Assembly (NCBI GenBank): GCA_002102555.1
Contig: MCFL01000005.1
Location: 434,001 to 498,000 of the forward strand
Reading direction: 5' to 3'
DNA length: 64,000 bases
DNA from: Catenaria anguillulae PL171
Lineage: Eukaryota; Blastocladiomycota; Blastocladiomycetes; Blastocladiales; Catenariaceae
Part shown: one piece after another, positions 55,923 to 64,000 of the stretch
How the letters are laid out: every line of letters starts with the position of its first letter
Numbering within the stretch: the stretch's first letter is position 1
Made by a program: the position numbers and the translations under genes
The notes under the pieces: model-generated
Seen by the model: the letters and a program-made list of their open reading frames with translations, nothing else
Told to the model about the DNA's origin: nothing
Databases searched by the model: none

Positions 55923-58900
55923 TCACGCCGACGAAGAAGCATTTGCGCCGGCACTCTTGACGAACTGCTTTCCGTCGCCAACATGCACCTCCTTCTCGGA
56001 CGCGGGCGTGGCGCGCTTGTTGTCAAACAAGAGGGCGAAATCCATCAAACCCTCGGCCGTGCTCAAGGACGGCAAATTGAGCGCGGGCAGCGTGGGTGGC
56101 GTCGAGGCGCCCGATGCGATCCCCGACTCATCCCCAGTGCCGCCATCGGTCAAATCCAGCAGATCCATGCCGCCGCCCGTCGATCCACCGGGCACAAGGT
56201 GCGTAAACACATCGCTGTACCGCTCAAGCATAAACTCGACCACATCAATCGACGCCATATCAAAGAAACTCTCGCCTCTGGACGTGTCTCGGATCAGCGT
56301 GGGTCCAAACACCACGCCCAAATTGCGCGGCGTCATCCTCGTCACGTCCTGGGCCTTGACGACGCGATGCAAGTGCGCAAACAACCGGTCGAGCGTGGCC
56401 AAGTGAGCCGCAGGCAACTGCGCCAGGGCTTTGCGCATGGCGTCCAAGCCTTGCTCGGGATCCTTTTCGGCCAAGTGCATGGCTTGCTTGACGAGCGGGT
56501 ACACGCCAAAAGTGATGAGCGGGTTGGGCAGGTCGCGCAAGTATTGCTTGAGGACAGACGTGGCCACGGTCGCGTCGCCGTAAATGTCCTCGTTGGCAAG
56601 ATCGGGGACTTGACCGCGATCCAGCTCGGCGACAGCTTGCTTGGTGAGCGACGACGGGCCAGACTTGCGGTAAATGCCCTCCATGTCCATGCCAATCTTT
56701 TCCACCGCCTCGATGCAATGCTCCACGATATCGGGGACCGTCCCGGGGGGTTTATCGGCCATGGCCACCGTCAAATCCACGCCAAACCACCGCACGGCGC
56801 CCAGGTGCGGGCTCTTTGTGCTTGCGGCCTTGCTGGGTGACGGCACACCAGGACCTTCTGCGGGACCAGGGCAACGTGCGGGCGCGAGCGGCGCGCATTT
56901 GGCATGGGCAATCAGGCCGCAGCACTTGCACGACATTTCACGGGCGCCGCCCATGGATCCCCAAATACGGTCGCCGCACTGAGCACACTTGACAATCTTG
57001 TGAAAGTGCGTGGATTGGAATATGTGCGACTTGTCGCCCGTGAGGTTGACGGATTTGGCCGATGCCGCATCGTCCAGGTGCAAGTCTTGAGCCGCGGGGG
57101 CCGGCGGTGAGAGCAGGCCGGGCGAGGGGACAGGTGACGCGGCGGGCTTGAGCGAGCCTTTGCGGGCACTTGGGCCGTTGGAAGGATGAGACGAGGATGA
57201 ACTCGACGAGGTCGGGGTGGGCAGGGACGAAGACGACGTGAATGCCGCAGGACCGTAAACTGCGGTTGCGTGTGCGTGACCAGGGTGGTGCAGATCATCG
57301 GCAATCTTGTCCTTGATTTTAGCAAACGCCGACGTCATGTTTGAAAACCCAAGATTGAACTTGGACGGCTTTTTTTGACGCTTGGCCCCGAGCCCCGTGC
57401 TCGTACCATTGGTGCCACTAGCATACGTGAAGCCCATTTCCCTTGACGGCGACGCGGGCACCGCATGTTCAATCGACATGCGCCTGGCCATACCTGGCGA
57501 GTCGCGAATCGACAAAGATGGAGAGGCGGACCGGTCATGCGGTGGAGTTTCGACCTTGGACAAGGGGAGAGGCGGGATGGGGGAGGGAGGCGCCGGAGAA
57601 ACGGCGCCATTGCCCGACGAGGGTGAGTCAAACGTGGTTTTGCGCGGCGGCGGAGATGTCGCATGTCCCGGGTCGCGCACATTGCCAAGCTGTTTGGGCG
57701 AGTCAAGTGACGGGGCCATGCGCGGTGGTGGGAGCGGGGCGATCGGGTCGAGCGTCAACATGGCTTTACGCTCGGCACGGGTCATGCCGTGGAGCGGCGA
57801 CGTTGGTGCTTGTGTGCCGGGCTCTGCGGCCGACGCAACGGGTGCGGACGCGGTAGGTTCTTTGGGTTGTGCGCCGCTTTCTTCGGCGTCCTCACACAAG
57901 TCGGCATAGTCGTCGGCACCGACCTGCGATGCGGAATCGTCCGGCTCAACGTTATCCTCTACGGGGATGGACGCAAACCGTGGTGGGCGAATCAGGACCG
58001 TGGGCTGAGCGGGAGCACCAGGAGCTGTGGCGGCAGCGTGAGCCAAACTGGCTTCCCGTGGCACGTCCTGCGGGTTGATAACAGTCGGGGTGAGAATGAG
58101 AACTTGCGGGGCCGAGGCGGCCGCTGCCGATGCAGATGAGGCTTGCGGAATTGGCGGTAGAGGTGCGCTTGTGTCCTTCGATGGAACAGGCGGTGGGGTC
58201 GACGCACTTGAGCCCGATCCAGCTGACCGAACAGTGACGGATGCGTCGGGGCTCGCAGCATCAGCTGCCGCGGTGGACGAGGGCGAAGGCAAGCTGGCAG
58301 AGGCGGAGACCTCGGCACGAAGTTTGTCACGCAACGCCTCGAGCTCTTGCACCTCGAGCAACAAGTCGCGCTTGCGTGCGGCAGCAGCGGCATCGTCGGG
58401 CATGGGCGGTGGTGGCAAGTCGTCCTTGCTCGGATCAAATTCGGTCACAATCGACGTAACAATGGAGTACCTGCTGTTATCTACTTGTGCATCGCCATTT
58501 GCGTTGGCGGCTAAACTGTCGAGCCGGCGCGGGCGCACAGGCGGCGTGACTTCGGGCGAGTTGCCGCGGTTGCTCTTGATGCTGTCGGAATCGCTCGCTG
58601 CATCATCGTCTTCCACATTGAGCGTGTCGCGCGGCAGCGCGCTCTCGTCGCTGGCGTCGCTGTCCACGGAATCAAGGACGCCCGGCTTGGACCGAATGGT
58701 TTGCGAATCGTCGTCGTCATCGTCACTCAGCGTTGGCCGTGCAGGCCGAGCTGGTGGCTGCTTGCCATTTGCCATGGGTGGTACATGTGCATCGGCAGTC
58801 GAAGTGGTGTTGGCAGCTGAAGACGAGTGCGATGTGGACGTCTTTGCGGTTGCGGCAGCCACCGCGGCGTTGGCCGCCGTCAACATTTCCTGCGTGGCAA

Positions 58901-59612
58901 CCAACTCTGCCTCCAAATCGTCACGCTGGCGCCTTGCGATGCGCAAATCTGCCTTGATATCATCAATGACTTGCTCGAGCTGGTCAATGTACGCCTGGTC
59001 TTCACGCTCGCGAGCCTTTGCGCGCTCCATGGCTGCTTGGACCTGCGTCAGTTCAGACGACAGCCGGGCATTGTCCTTCTTGGCGCTAGACAGGGCCGCC
59101 TCGAGCTCGTGGCGCCTGGTTGACTCTGCCCTCAACTCGCGGCGAATCTGCTCCGTCTCGCCCGGCGACGAAGAAGACGATGTTGAAGCACCAGGCAGTG
59201 CCCGAGCACTCGACACGGGCGATCCGTGGGGTGACGTCAATGAAGCCGTGTACGCATCGGGGCGGGCGGCCGTCGCCTGCAACAGCTGCTCGAGGTGCTT
59301 GCGGCGCGTGGCCTCGCGAATCAGTTCCTCGTGTGTTTTGGCAAGCCGTTCCTCGGACTCTTGGCGCTGGGCCAGTTCGCGACCAAGGTCATCCTTGACG
59401 CGGTGGAATTCCTCGAGGGCTTTCCGTGAGATGGACTTGAGCTTTGCGAATTGGTGCTCGTTGTCCTTGAGCTGCTTTTTGGTGGCGTCGAGTTCAGCGC
59501 GCAGGGCTATGACTTCGGCGTCGGATGGGGCCGAGGCGGCCAAAGTGGTCGAGGGGTCGTGGGCGAGTGAAGGCCCTGGTGGCGGTGGTTGGGCGGGCGA
59601 TCCGCCAGACAT
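55923..59612 (-). CDS. Rho GTPase-activating protein with coiled coil and C1 domain
   Basis: Accelerates GTP hydrolysis by Rho-family GTPases. One 1229-residue ORF from ATG 59612 with no intron seen. Residues 30-260 are charged heptad-rich coiled coil (two blocks rich in E/R/K/L). A long Pro/Ser/Ala-rich disordered region follows. A C1-type zinc finger lies near 895-945 (HIFQSTHFHKIVKCAQCGDR...CKCCGLIAHAKC). The RhoGAP domain spans about 970-1130, with the arginine finger in GIYRKSG and the VLKQYLRDLPNPLI and TPRNLGVVFGPTL blocks. A 100-residue tail ends the protein. The coiled coil-C1-RhoGAP order recalls fungal Rga/chimaerin-like GAPs. Which GTPase it acts on cannot be read from the sequence; the Rac gene in this window is a candidate only by family. 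Confidence 0.93.
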   Translation of the reverse strand: MSGGSPAQPPPPGPSLAHDPSTTLAASAPSDAEVIALRAELDATKKQLKDNEHQFAKLKSISRKALEEFHRVKDDLGRELAQRQESEERLAKTHEELIREATRRKHLEQLLQATAARPDAYTASLTSPHGSPVSSARALPGASTSSSSSPGETEQIRRELRAESTRRHELEAALSSAKKDNARLSSELTQVQAAMERAKAREREDQAYIDQLEQVIDDIKADLRIARRQRDDLEAELVATQEMLTAANAAVAAATAKTSTSHSSSAANTTSTADAHVPPMANGKQPPARPARPTLSDDDDDDSQTIRSKPGVLDSVDSDASDESALPRDTLNVEDDDAASDSDSIKSNRGNSPEVTPPVRPRRLDSLAANANGDAQVDNSRYSIVTSIVTEFDPSKDDLPPPPMPDDAAAAARKRDLLLEVQELEALRDKLRAEVSASASLPSPSSTAAADAASPDASVTVRSAGSGSSASTPPPVPSKDTSAPLPPIPQASSASAAAASAPQVLILTPTVINPQDVPREASLAHAAATAPGAPAQPTVLIRPPRFASIPVEDNVEPDDSASQVGADDYADLCEDAEESGAQPKEPTASAPVASAAEPGTQAPTSPLHGMTRAERKAMLTLDPIAPLPPPRMAPSLDSPKQLGNVRDPGHATSPPPRKTTFDSPSSGNGAVSPAPPSPIPPLPLSKVETPPHDRSASPSLSIRDSPGMARRMSIEHAVPASPSREMGFTYASGTNGTSTGLGAKRQKKPSKFNLGFSNMTSAFAKIKDKIADDLHHPGHAHATAVYGPAAFTSSSSLPTPTSSSSSSSHPSNGPSARKGSLKPAASPVPSPGLLSPPAPAAQDLHLDDAASAKSVNLTGDKSHIFQSTHFHKIVKCAQCGDRIWGSMGGAREMSCKCCGLIAHAKCAPLAPARCPGPAEGPGVPSPSKAASTKSPHLGAVRWFGVDLTVAMADKPPGTVPDIVEHCIEAVEKIGMDMEGIYRKSGPSSLTKQAVAELDRGQVPDLANEDIYGDATVATSVLKQYLRDLPNPLITFGVYPLVKQAMHLAEKDPEQGLDAMRKALAQLPAAHLATLDRLFAHLHRVVKAQDVTRMTPRNLGVVFGPTLIRDTSRGESFFDMASIDVVEFMLERYSDVFTHLVPGGSTGGGMDLLDLTDGGTGDESGIASGASTPPTLPALNLPSLSTAEGLMDFALLFDNKRATPASEKEVHVGDGKQFVKSAGANASSSA

Positions 59613-61600
59613 GACGGCGTGAGCGGAATAGTGAGTGCAAAGAAGAACGGGACTGTACAGGGATAATGGCGTAGGGGCGAGTGAGAAGGCAGCTCATCCA
59701 CAAAGCCTCAAAGCCAACAGTGAAAGCACGAACGGTCGTGATGGTCACACTGCGAGACGAGATGACGGTTAGGACACGCGGCCGGCGGAAACAAGTCAAA
59801 ATCAGCGTTGAAGACGACTCGGCAGCTCGTGTGGGATAGTGGCGGGCGAGGTCGGCCGCACCGGAGTGGTTGATGCTATGGATAGCGTGGAATAGCAGGA
59901 ATTGCTGGACGATGAATTGCGGAACGGAGGTGAGTTGTTGGATTACATGGCCGGTCTTTGCGAGTGCATCATGAGGGATGCAAAGAGAAAGGCATGAGCT
60001 GGTGTACCGAAAGGATGTCGTTTTCGCCGTTTTCGGCCTCTGGCACGGTGACCAGACGTTGAGTGGCAAAGGCGCCGCCAAGTCGAAGGCTTGGCTGTTG
60101 TGCAGAGTGGCGGTCGTGGTTGGCGTGTTTGGCGACGCTGGAGTCACGGCGTGAACACTGCTTGAGCTTGACGGCGTGAAATGGATCGAAACGACTCTGA
60201 CTTTGAGATGACTCGATGTAATCCGTAAGAATAATTCTACATACAGTACCTATGAATGAATTGATCCAAGTGACACCTCAGTGCCTCAGTCAGTCAGTAT
60301 TAATTCAATCGCTGCATGCTGAGCCACCCGATTTTTCGCCGACGGCAGGCGCCAGACGGTGCCGTTGCACAATCAGTTGGTGGCGTCCAACACATACACA
60401 GCTGCAGATCTAGAAGGCGAACGACGTACAGCGATGCTTACCAGTATTGGTTGTTTACCAAGCAGCGGTCTGGAGGCAGGAATTCCGGAAAGCGAGACGG
60501 CCTCCGGGTCCAAGTGGCAACTGAACTGGCGGCGGTGGGAAGAGATCAGGCGGCTGCCCACTTTCGTTGGCTGGTAGTGCTTCAAGTACTTGGAGACGGG
60601 TTGAAGTGGAGACAGCTCGAGGTTAACGGTCATGCATTCACTTGAGCCAAGCTGTGTAGGTATGTAACAACAAGAGCTGAAAAGAGCAAACAGGGCATGC
60701 AGAATTGGTGGTGGGCAAGTCGAGCCGTCGAGAGCAGTTGTTCCCAAGTTGTTCCACCTCTTGGCAAGGCGGAAATGAACAAGTGGCCCGCATGCCACTG
60801 TGAAACGGGCAGCGAAACAGGAAGGTTTTTTCCGCTCGAAACAGTTGGTTGTCGACCGCAGCAGCAGCAAGCAGGCCGTTACCGTGACCGGGCCTACCAG
60901 CACAAACACACTGCCAACCCTGCTCAGGCTCGCCCAACATGGTGTGCGGAACATTATTGAGGCGTGAATTACTTCGGATCCCCATTTCAGCGCCTGGATC
61001 GACCGATTCAACAACAGCATGATGGATTCGCAGCGGTGCATGTGAGACAGTCCCTTGCGACTGTCGTCTGCCACTGCCAAAGCAGCGGATTTCTGCCGCT
61101 CCTTGCACTGACGGCAGGACAAGTGATGGGAATGGGCGGTCCCAAAGAAAAGCTCCGCCGCGGACCTCGACTTGCGCTTGGTCCAGCCAGTCCAGCGGCC
61201 GGTTGTAGAGATGGGTGCGATGGATACAGGATACGATTCAGCAAATGGGGAATCATGTCCATTTCTCAGCGTGCGGCGGCAACAATCTCTGCACTGCGAC
61301 GTACTTGCATACTCTCATCCTTATGCCCATTGAGTGAGATGAGACCAGCAGGAGTGAGACATGCTGTACCTTCTAGTGGTCGTCCAGAAGATTCAAAGAA
61401 GATGTGCGGAACATGGATTGCGCGATCAACGAACAAACTACGCCACGAACCACGAATTCATCTCGTCCATCAACTCTCGCAAACCTGCACCTGCTCTCGA
61501 GCTCTCGTCGCGCAGACCTAATGTATCCCATGAATGCCCTGAATGCCTATCCAAGCTGTTCATCAACGACTGCAATCTATCGAGCCAATTCCCCTCAATC
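59613..61600. other. 2-kb gap between divergent RhoGAP and MTHFR genes
   Basis: It contains both promoters. Many 60-250-codon frames are open on both strands, but none shows a recognisable motif or exact-phase exon chain. A short (CAGT)3-like run lies near 60290. A multi-exon gene of tiny exons, such as SF3B5 at 50.3-50.9 kb, could still be hidden here. Confidence 0.45.
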
Positions 61601-63741
61601 ATGTCCCTGAAAATCATCGACAAACTGCACCGTGCCGAATCCGAGGGCCGGTGCCTGTGGTCGTTTGAGTACTTTCCGCCAAAGACGGCCGCGGGCGTGG
61701 AAAACCTGTTTGCTCGCATGGAGCGTATGTGGTCGCTTGCTCCGGCGTTTATCGACGGTCCGTTCTTCCCGCACTTGTGACACAGCTGCGACGAGCGGTG
61801 CCACTCACATACACTTGCCGCCGGCGGCATGGTTACAGTCACCTGGGGCGCCGGTGGCTCCACGGCCGAACTGACACTCGACATTTGCACCGTTGCCCTG
61901 TCTGCCCTGGGCCTCAACGTGTGCATGCACCTCACGTGCACCAACATGCCGCGCACCGAGCTCGACAAGGCGCTCGCGCATTGCAAGGAGGTCGGCATTC
62001 GCAACATTTTGGCGCTGCGAGGCGATCCGCCGCGTGGCCAGGACAGGTGGGAGGCGACCGAAGGCGGGTTGAACTATTCGATTGACTTGGTCAAGTACAT
62101 TCGCGAGAAGCACGGCGACTGGTTTTGTATTGCCGTTGCGGGATATCCGGAGGGCCATTTGGACAATCCCGACAAGGAGGATGATTTACGCAGGTTGAAA
62201 GATAAGGTCGATGCTGGCGCTGGTTCGTCACACGTCTCTCTTTTTTTGTGAACTTGTTCCTTTGTCAGTCGCTGCACCCTGACCATGTGCGTGTGCTCAT
62301 CTTGCTGTTGCCAGACTTTATCGTTTCTCAAATGTTTTACGACTGTGACCTGTTCATTGACTGGGTCAAGCGTTGTCGCGCCATTGGCATCAACTGCCCG
62401 ATTCTGCCCGGAATCATGCCGATTCACACATACAACGGGTTTATTCGAATGACTTCGCTGTCTCAGACCAAGGTCCCCGACTTTATTTACAAAGATCTCG
62501 ACCCCATCAAGGACGACGACGAGCTCGTCAAGGCGTACGGCGTGAATTTGGCCGCGCAAATGTGTACCAGGTTGAAGGAGGAGGGCGACATCTTGTTTTT
62601 CCATTTCTGTACGTCTTGGCAACATTTCATACCTTTCAAGCAGGACTTGCTGACATCTGCTCTGCCCCGCCTGGTTGTGTGTTCCATGTAGATACCATGA
62701 ATCTCGAAAAGAGTGTGCGGCTGATTCTCGAAAAGCTTGAATGGGTTGCCCCATTGGAAGAATCCCGCCCGTTGCCTTGGATCCCAGTACGTTTGCACAT
62801 TGCCAAAGTCCAATCTTCAACAGTCGCGATATAATGACCCACACGAGAACCCACAGTCGCTGGCCTCCAAACGCCAAAACGAAGCGATCCGCCCCGTGTA
62901 CTGGAAAAACCGCACCCGCTCCTACATTGCCCGAACGGCCGAAAACGACGAATTTGTCAACGGTCGCTGGTCCTCCTCGGCCTCGCCCGCGTTTGGCGAT
63001 GTAGACGGCTATGGCGGCGTGTTCTTCAAACATTCCAAAGAACAGGCACGAGCCGTGTGGGGCCTGCCACGAACCGTTGCCGACCTAGCCAACGTGTTTG
63101 TGGGCTACTGCCAGGGCACGGTCAAGTTCCTTCCCTGGTCCGAACAGCCACTCGCAGGCGAGTCGATGCTGATTCGTGACGACCTGGCGCTCCTCAACAA
63201 ATTGGGTTACTTGACCATCAACTCGCAGCCGCCCGTGAATGGCGTGCCGTCGTCGCATCCGGTCCACGGGTGGGGCCCAAAGAACGGGTACTGCTTCCAA
63301 AAGATGTACATTGAGTTTTTCTTGTCACCGGAACTGTTTGACGCGCTGGTGGCGCACCTGGCCGAGGTGGACCCGGACGGCGTCATCACGTACCACGCCG
63401 TGCAGCGCAAGGGCGAAAATGTCCGTTTCAACGACCCGGACCCGGAGTCGGCCAATGCATTGACATGGGGCGTATTCCCTGGAAAGGAAATTGTGCAGCC
63501 GACCGTGACGGATTTGGCCGCGTTCATGGCGTGGTATCCCGAGGCATTTGAGTTGTTTGATTCGTGGGCCAACGTGTATGACAAGGGGTCCGAGGAGCGC
63601 AAGTTGGTCGAGGGGGTCGCGGGCGAGTGGTGGCTCGTGAATGTGGTGAATAACGATTTCACGGCGCCCAAGGACAAGCTGATTGAGGTGCTCAAGGGAG
63701 CTGCGAGACGATTGGAGGAGCAAAAGGTGGCAGCAGCCTAG
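61601..63741 (+). CDS. MET13: Methylenetetrahydrofolate reductase (MTHFR/Met13)
   Basis: Reduces 5,10-methylene- to 5-methyl-tetrahydrofolate, supplying methyl groups for methionine. Exons are 61601-61757, 61839-62222, 62315-62608, 62692-62786 and 62857-63741. Donors are GTCCGT, GTTCGT, GTACGT and GTACGT. The sum is an exact codon multiple (604 residues; yeast Met13 600). The catalytic TIM barrel has FEYFPPKT with the catalytic Glu, DVTWGAGGST, the folate/FAD block NILALRGDPPRG, AGYPEGHL and DFIVSQMFYD. The eukaryotic regulatory domain follows (AIRPVYWKNRTRSYIARTAE, TINSQPPVNGVPSSHP, GYCFQKMYIEFF), the region that binds S-adenosylmethionine as a feedback inhibitor in animals. The Ala/Glu-rich end is short. 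No frame breaks. Confidence 0.96.
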
Positions 63742-64000
63742 CAGCCTAGGGAAGGAAGGATTTCCTCGGAGGGTACTTTCCCGGCTTCCTTGTCGTTTGT
63801 CGTTGTACAACCCATTGAATACACATGCATTCTGTGCTTATTTGCGAAGGGAAGGGAAGAGCAACCAGTGACGGTGAGTCACTGTTGTTTTGGTGAGACG
63901 GCCCGACAACTCATCAAACACTTATTAAGATTGAATCCATCCTCCATTTCCAATGAATCAACGCAAATGCACCCGAGCAACTTGATGCAATTTGAACAAA
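63742..64000. other. MTHFR 3' flank to window end
   Basis: Probably MTHFR 3' UTR and intergenic sequence. No ORF or repeat recognised. Confidence 0.4.

Noticed and set aside
1-64000. Defence island, CRISPR array, biosynthetic cluster or prophage-like system
   Set aside because: All recognised genes are eukaryotic housekeeping or cytoskeletal genes with spliceosomal introns. I found no clustered spaced repeats, transposase, integrase, reverse transcriptase or secondary-metabolite core enzyme.

Overview
The window is eukaryotic nuclear DNA, GC-rich and gene-dense. It holds 19 confident protein genes, most of them split by introns of 54-115 nt, plus three weak hypothetical ORFs. I see no operons, no CRISPR array, no rRNA or tRNA gene and no complete transposon. 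An intact axonemal (flagellar) dynein heavy chain, next to fungal-style genes such as pyruvate dehydrogenase protein X, an Mpo1-like dioxygenase and a Not1 scaffold, points to a flagellated, zoospore-forming fungus. The GC content and splice sites fit Blastocladiomycota (Catenaria or Allomyces relatives), but that placement is inference.

Layout. 0-5 kb: DDHD phospholipase (+), then a gene-free stretch with short dispersed repeats. 5-12 kb: CNOT1/Not1 (-). 13-16 kb: protein X (-) and eIF3e (-). 17.5-19.5 kb: a DUF1399/GRDP-type protein with a tail of seven Cys-rich 21-residue repeats (+). 20-22 kb: an atypical kinesin (-). 23-29.5 kb: F-box/LRR protein (-), SGNH-fold protein (+), Mpo1-like (-), Pex14 (-). 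30.6-32 kb: Rac GTPase (+). 32.6-44.8 kb: dynein heavy chain (-). 45.6-48.8 kb: isobutyryl-CoA dehydrogenase (+) and two unrecognised ORFs. 48.8-51 kb: a repeat-bearing gap, then a five-exon SF3B5 gene (-) made of exons too short to stand out as ORFs. 51-55 kb: Utp21 (+) and NXT1 (-). 56-59.6 kb: RhoGAP with a C1 domain (-). 61.6-63.7 kb: methylenetetrahydrofolate reductase (+).

The genes are unrelated housekeeping and cytoskeletal functions: mRNA decay, translation initiation, splicing, ribosome biogenesis, mRNA export, mitochondrial and peroxisomal metabolism, Rho/Rac signalling and flagellar motility. Rac and a RhoGAP lie in the same window, but nothing shows they are coupled.

Two window-wide patterns matter. 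First, 36 introns placed by protein homology show an unusual donor consensus, GTNCGT, with C at +4 in 27 of 36. Second, seven otherwise conserved genes carry about 20 isolated single-base losses (and an eighth one gain), clustered in patches. These look like consensus-sequence errors rather than gene decay, and they break the simple ORFs of protein X, eIF3e, GRDP, kinesin, Pex14 and dynein. Gene spans below follow the repaired reading frame and the evidence text says where the breaks are.
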